Assembly: GCA_039000515.1 (NCBI GenBank)
Contig: JBCFYV010011135.1
Coordinates: 16,151,191-16,215,190, forward strand
Source: Timema cristinae
Taxonomy: Eukaryota; Arthropoda; Insecta; Phasmatodea; Timematidae
DNA: 64,000 nt
Direction: 5' to 3'
Positions 60,190 to 64,000 of this stretch are shown piece after piece. Every line of letters starts with the position of its first letter. Within the stretch, counting starts at the first letter, position 1. A model generated the notes under the pieces. That model searched no databases. It was not told the DNA's origin and was given only the letters and a program-made list of their open reading frames with translations. A program made the translations under genes and the position numbers.

Positions 60190-62433
60190 CACTATATATT
60201 ATCATGACTATGGTGTATAACCAGAACGGGTAGTAAGAAGTGGTGCTGAAATAAAATTACAATATTTAAAAGTGTTTCCTCCCTTACATTTTTTTTTTTG
60301 TACCAACAGTCAAACGTATACTTCCTTTTCTTGCCATTCTTCTCAAATCACAATCACACAGAACAATAAACAATACCTCACAGTATCGGTGTAAAAAAAA
60401 CTCCCTCAACGCCTCAAGAAAGCTGTAACTCTTCAGAAGGAATGGCGGTTATGTTTATTCAACTTCTAGTGCCAATCTTCAGGTGATCAACCAAAGTATC
60501 CTTTTGCACCAACAAGAACAGAAGAATCACGGAAAACGTTGATGGCGCTAGCGATTGGGCAGGTCGTGTGGAAAAGCCAGTTTTCTCAAGAACGAATGAA
60601 ACTTGTATGTTAATATTTTCAATACCCCTTCTAAGATAACGTATCAATGTTTATTAATTGTTACATTTTTTTATTTTTTGTTATGAAGCCGGCAGTTTTC
60701 TATTGAAAAATGTCAATTTTATCGATATTTGAGCACTGTTAAAATTATTGAGGAGGTGTGTATTTAAAAAGTATAACTTAATCAACATGATTCATTCTTG
60801 AACAAACCATTTCCGAAAATAAAATTGCAAAAAATAAAAATTCTTGAAGATAACCGGTTGTCCCATGGCTCTGCATTTCCACGCCAAATGAAAAGGGCCA
60901 ATCACCTTAAACTAATTGTAAAAATTGTAATATATAAAATAAATGGTATAATTTACTAGACAGAAATAACCAAAATCATTCCTGATAAAAAATATCATTA
61001 AGAGCAGTATCATTGAGTCAGTATTTAATAGATTGGTAAATTAATTAGATTTTTTTTACATCCATTACCGTTTCCATCCTGTGTCCTAGGTCAGTTTTTT
61101 ATTCAAGCCTTATATTTTCCACTACCGACTTGCTAGGCCTGTTGTAGCTTCATATGCCTTATAATATAATTTAAGACTATGACAGGCACAACATCCAGTC
61201 CCCGGCCGTTAATTCATCACTGTGAAAGGGTAAACCCACATCTCACTAATAATGCATTTTTTAGCCTTGCTGAGAATCGAACCCAGAACCCTTAACTTAG
61301 TATTCAGACACGCTACCAACTGATCCAAGCTGTCGGATGATATAATTAAATTAAATATGTCTCATTACAATTTTGCTTTTGTGAACACCCTATTTTGTAC
61401 ATCACCATAAGCCACTGATGCGGCTACATGTCCTCTGTAATTATACCTTCCCCCTTTTATCCATTAGTGCAATCAATGTAGGGAGCCTACGCATATAACC
61501 TGAACGGATATTATATTGCTTAGGATAATTACAATAAAAAAAGCTTTGGTTTAATGCTTCAGTATAGTTTTTTAATTTGGTTCTTCACAATTTTTATGAT
61601 TTTTTACACACTAAAACTTAAACTTTGATTTCAGAATGCTGGGTTAAACATAGCTGAAAGCTGGTTATCTTTTTTGAAAGAATTCGAACCTGAAGTTCAA
61701 ATTCTACTGTGTGACCGATGTCAAGAAAATCCCTCTGTAGGGGTCTCTAAAGTTGCAGGTAACTTAAATAATCTAATACACAAGGAAACACGGCACCAAA
61801 CGATGATTGAGTTAAACATTGAAAAGAGGATAGAAGAAAGGCCAACACACTTACCAGGCCTCAAAGTTCACAAGTAAAAACACAACAAATCATATAATCA
61901 TGTAATTTTTAGGGTACATCAGTCCTCTTCTTCAACACAAAAAAGTAAAACATCAATTGGACTATGGCTGACATGCATGTGCGTTGGATAGCAATCACAC
62001 GAATAACACATTTAGATAGTGGCATACTGTTTGTGACATGTATACAGGTGCAGTATATAAAAAAGTATGGGAAATTTATCAATGTCTAAGCCTCAAATCT
62101 GTTGATCCATACCCAGAAAATCGAAAGTACCATAAAAATTATATATGCTTATGATTCATAAATAAAAAGTCACAAAGAAATTAATCTTTTGACTTAACAC
62201 CACCCATAGGTCCTGTTTTGTATTTTACCGACATAACTAAAGTTATATTATTTACGAGTGTTTGTTATATACAGCTCAGGAATGGTGCGTGGACCAAGGT
62301 TTCGAACTTGTTGAGCTGAACCCCGAGTTAGACGAAGAGTGGGAGGCTGAGCAAGACTTCATCGAGACGACGGGCATCCAGAGGGTGGTGCAAGCAGTGC
62401 ACTCACATCTATGGCCCAATCTACGGATGAAGG
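52817..62433 (+). CDS. AAGAB (alpha/gamma-adaptin-binding protein p34), exons 1-4, 3' end not found
   Basis: Exons: 52817-52883, 57635-57825, 61635-61758 and 62275-about 62433; phases agree at every join (1, 0, 1). The joined frame gives about 180 residues. It starts [20 protein letters not shown] and contains [17 protein letters not shown] (human: YPWTIDNKYYSADINLC), [11 protein letters not shown] (human VQAFVVYFDST), EVQILLCDR (human EVMILVCDR), [18 protein letters not shown] (human AQEWCIKHGFELVELSPE) and [18 protein letters not shown]. This is the whole GTPase-like domain. AAGAB is a cytosolic chaperone that binds adaptin and sigma subunits to assemble AP-1 and AP-2, so it serves clathrin-coated vesicle traffic. 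The human protein has 315 residues; its helical C-terminus is not recognised before 64000. Unlike the other two genes there is no frame break. Introns 1 and 2 are filled with SINEs and hAT elements. Confidence 0.92.
53151..53358 (+). mobile_element. SINE-A, 5'-truncated copy (AAGAB intron 1)
   Basis: Starts at TTTGATTGCCAAACCC in the body and ends with the shared tail GGTAGTAAGATGCGGTGC and TAA repeats. Confidence 0.78.
53629..53912 (+). mobile_element. SINE-A copy with 12-bp TSD (AAGAB intron 1)
   Basis: TSD TTTAAATAACTT at 53617-53628 and 53913-53924. The first few bases of the consensus head are missing; it starts GGTGGTCTAGGGGTAAGG. B-box GGGTTCAATCCTCG and tail intact. Confidence 0.85.
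53935..55250. other. AAGAB intron 1, unannotated part
   Basis: No repeat or nested gene recognised. The 66-codon and 80-codon frames here have no family match that I recognise. Confidence 0.45.
55255..55340. mobile_element. Possible hAT end
   Basis: GATGGGAGTGGCTAAACTTTT followed by GATCTGCGGATC resembles the ends of hAT elements (GGGGTGGCTAAACT type). The other end was not located. Confidence 0.3.
55686..55940 (-). mobile_element. SINE-B, full-length copy with 15-bp TSD
   Basis: TSD TACACCATTAATAAT at 55671-55685 and 55941-55955. Complete minus-strand head (CCCGCCTCGGTGGTGTAG), B-box and tail. Lies in AAGAB intron 1. Confidence 0.88.
56567..57070 (+). mobile_element. SINE-B split by SINE-A
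   Basis: The head CTGCCTCGGTGGCCTAG (56567) continues after the inserted SINE-A with GTTTCGTGTTGAGC, B-box GGGTTCAAATC, the CCACACAAATGCGGG body and a tail lost after TAGTACTTAG. Confidence 0.75.
56597..56877 (+). mobile_element. SINE-A inserted in the head of a SINE-B
   Basis: TSD TAGTTAACATGCT on both sides (about 56580-56592 and 56875-56887). Full head GGTGACCTGGTGGTCTAG, B-box and (TAA)n tail. It is the youngest layer of the nest. Confidence 0.85.
57635..57825 (+). CDS. AAGAB exon 2
   Basis: Acceptor TTTCTCTCCAG, donor ATT|GTAAAT. Encodes [12 protein letters not shown] through [10 protein letters not shown], carrying the most conserved part of the family ([17 protein letters not shown]). 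Confidence 0.92.
57990..58175 (+). mobile_element. Divergent relative of the type-F SINE (AAGAB intron 2)
   Basis: GGGTTCAAGCTCGGCTGAAG and CTTTGAAGAAGTTAATTGG then CATGTAAAACATCCTTGAAAG follow the order of the 3550-3795 element. Old copy. Confidence 0.4.
58960..59205 (+). mobile_element. SINE-D copy
   Basis: B-box-like GAGTTCAATTCCTG, a body with GTTTACCCTTTCACAGTG and GACAGGCCTAGCAAGC, and the tail AACTGACCGAAGCCACAGG then CTGGAAACAATAATGG. The tail is shared with the LINE end at 45290. Confidence 0.65.
59206..59760. other. AAGAB intron 2, unannotated
   Basis: Nothing recognised. Confidence 0.4.
59775..60035 (+). mobile_element. SINE-B, divergent copy
   Basis: Head ACTTCGTGGGCGTATGG, then GACTGCCGAAGACGGGG, B-box GGGTTTGATCCTGG, body block CCACACAAATGAGGGC and tail TTGAGTAGTGAAACATG. 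Several differences from the consensus in the tail. Confidence 0.7.
60137..60245 (+). mobile_element. TTA microsatellite and isolated SINE tail
   Basis: A (TTA)n tract of about 50 bases (60138-60187) is followed by GTGTATAACCAGAACGGG and TAGTAAGAAGTGGTGCTG, the 3' tail common to SINE-A and SINE-B with no body. Confidence 0.6.
60250..61050. other. AAGAB intron 2, unannotated
   Basis: No repeat recognised. Confidence 0.4.
61052..61335 (-). mobile_element. SINE-D copy
   Basis: Minus strand: B-box GGTTCGATTCTCAG near 61280, body with GTTTACCCTTTCACAG, and a tail CACAGGATGGAAACGG then TAATGGATGTAAA. Same family as 42308 and 58960. Confidence 0.68.
61635..61758 (+). CDS. AAGAB exon 3
   Basis: Acceptor TTGATTTCAG, donor GCAG|GTAACT. 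Encodes [33 protein letters not shown] and SVGVSKVA; leaves phase 1. Confidence 0.88.
62275..62433 (+). CDS. AAGAB exon 4
   Basis: Acceptor TATATACAG; the first two bases complete an alanine codon with exon 3 to give AAQEWC. Encodes [20 protein letters not shown] to PNLRMK. The donor AAGG|GTCTGT is weak, so the 3' edge is uncertain; reading on would stop at 62461. Confidence 0.85.
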
Positions 62434-62506
62434 GTCTGTCCCTCACTATTCAAAACCTTTAACAATTTTATTTAATTCCTAGGTATCACAAACTGACACA
62501 TGATGG

Positions 62507-62904
62507 TAAGGGCGCCCTCAGGGGAGGGCCAAGGGGGCAATCCCGCCCAACAGTGTTCTTAACTAGCGCTCAAACAGTGCCCCCAGCCAACAGAGAATTA
62601 TATATAATATAACTAATTACTAGCGCCCACCACCAGCTTACCTACTAACTTAAGGTTGATAGTTGGCGCATTCGCGAGCAATTCCAACAGCATTTGCCAT
62701 TCAAATCATCAAGGTCAAGTGTCCACCCACAAATTGGATAAATTTGAAACATTTTTCTTGTGTTGTATCTTATTTTCAAGTGACAAGGATTGCCTTAAAA
62801 AAGCTCGTTTGAGACTTCAATTTAATACATTTTTCTGGGGGCTGGACCCCTCTGCCGTACCCCCTAGTTTGACCCTCTCGGAGAAAAATCTTGGGGCGCC
62901 CTTG
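62507..62904. mobile_element. hAT-type element, 8-bp TSD
   Basis: Ends TAAGGGCGCCC and GGGCGCCCTTG; TSD CATGATGG at 62499-62506 and 62905-62912. 398 bp, with a GC-rich left end and GGGGCTGGACCCC near the right. Inserted about 70 bases after AAGAB exon 4. Confidence 0.8.
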
Positions 62905-62912
62905 CATGATGG

Positions 62913-64000
62913 TTGTCCACAAGATCAGTCCTGATGCAAGAATCAAATTCAATTACATGGTAGTCTTATGATCTAAAGAAGGGCTGATACAATATTCTTC
63001 TACTAGCACTACAAACCTGTCCAGGTCTTGGCTGAATGCACAATTTGCTTCTATCTTACTCGATAATCAATCAAAGTTGGGTCGAAAGATAGGTTCATTT
63101 GTTGCTAAGTCCACCCTGGTCTTGTCCCTCCACCGTAGACACGGAGGTCCTAATAATCTTTTTCCATTTTTCATCCCAAGCGTCAAATATATCAGTTTTC
63201 ACCGCGGGCCAAAGATATTTTCAGTAACCAATCAACTTAATACACTCCTACGAACAGCACCTAATAAACAATAATTTTCAATACTTATAATAAATTGTAT
63301 TTTAGGTTGGTGTAGTCTTTCAAATTTTACTGCAAAAATATGTTTATTATCTCCAAAAAATGTATTATAAAATATGCATGGACCACACTTTAATAAAATA
63401 ACTTAGTGATATAAATATACATTTATTAAAGCTCTGCGAGTACTCGGATTTTGAGCTTTGAGCCGAGCTTGTAATTAAAGCTTGGGATTGAGCTTGAAAA
63501 TTTTGTAGGCTTGTCATTTTCAAGCTTACTCTTGATATATGAACAAATCAGTCTTTATAATGTATTGGTAAGTATAAGCTATTTAATTTAGATGATATTG
63601 GCAGCTTCACTTATAAATCATTCGTAACTTTTCAAAGTAATATCAAATTTCACATTAATAACATAATAGAGCTCTAAAATGATTTGGACCCCTAAATTAA
63701 TTTCACTATTTTCGTCCATTTTGAATTATCCTCATTTGAAATTGCATTCAACACACAGGCTGCAAATCATTGTAATCACAGCACTGTTTGTATAGAAGGG
63801 AACAAATTTAATTTAAGTTAGTTGAAAAATGAAACCTGAACATAGAAATTGTAGTCTCCTCCGTACGAATAATGCCGCAATTCCAATTATATGCAACCTG
63901 TGTGTCGATATTTATTAGAATTCACCTTATTACAATCTTGTATTGTATAGATGATAGCATAGCAGCCCTCTCGAGTTACAGATGAGTGTGGTTTCTGATA
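62913..64000. other. Window end; no AAGAB exon recognised
   Basis: AT-rich. No conserved block like the family's C-terminal helix (an FERLFSKLKEM-like segment) could be seen, so the remaining exons probably lie past the window edge. Confidence 0.4.

Noticed and set aside
61674..61877. 67-codon frame starting at an internal ATG in AAGAB exon 3
   Set aside because: It is exon 3 read through its splice donor into the intron; the real exon ends at 61758.

Overview
The window is nuclear DNA from an arthropod, most likely an insect. It is AT-rich and gene-poor. It carries spliced genes with animal relatives, GT-AG introns, several tRNA-derived SINE families, LINE fragments and many terminal-inverted-repeat (TIR) DNA transposons. 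No operons or prokaryotic signals are seen. The species cannot be named from this sequence.

Three host genes can be supported, all on the + strand. (1) The last two coding exons of a sorting nexin of the SNX22/SNX24 type (29507-29688 and 31408-31560); its 5' exons were not found. (2) A single-exon 12-TM major facilitator transporter of the SLC37/GlpT organophosphate-exchanger type (34319-35583). (3) The first four exons of AAGAB/p34, the assembly chaperone of AP-1/AP-2 adaptors (52817-62433); its C-terminal exons lie beyond the recognised part or outside the window. The sorting nexin and AAGAB both belong to endosome/clathrin-adaptor trafficking, but nothing here shows a functional link between the neighbours. 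The sorting nexin, the transporter and a large transposase ORF each contain a single one-base frame break, which points to either residual assembly indels or recent decay.

The rest is mostly mobile DNA. Left third (1-20 kb): nested MITEs, three head-tail SINEs (1.7-3.8 kb), a putative Harbinger-like element (7826-8723), a long gene-free stretch, and a 3.3-kb TIR element (13758-17049) with a BED-finger transposase and 5-bp target-site duplications (TSDs). Middle (18-47 kb): LINE reverse-transcriptase fragments, two minisatellites (49-bp unit at about 25.85-26.36 kb; 62-bp unit at 28.3-29.2 kb, amplified from LINE coding sequence), several hAT-type elements with perfect 8-bp TSDs, a 271-bp fold-back insertion with a 15-bp TSD (39377-39647), and further SINEs. 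Right third (47-64 kb): more SINEs, a decayed pogo/Tigger-like element (49204-52223), and a nest of four elements at about 55.97-57.53 kb inside the second AAGAB intron region.

SINE families are named here for convenience: SINE-A and SINE-B (different tRNA-like heads, same 3' tail ending in TAA repeats), SINE-C (46.9 kb), SINE-D (tail shared with a LINE in this window), and single or degenerate tRNA-like heads at 3.55, 4.35, 22.98 and 31.6 kb. No cellular tRNA or rRNA gene and no CRISPR array was found.
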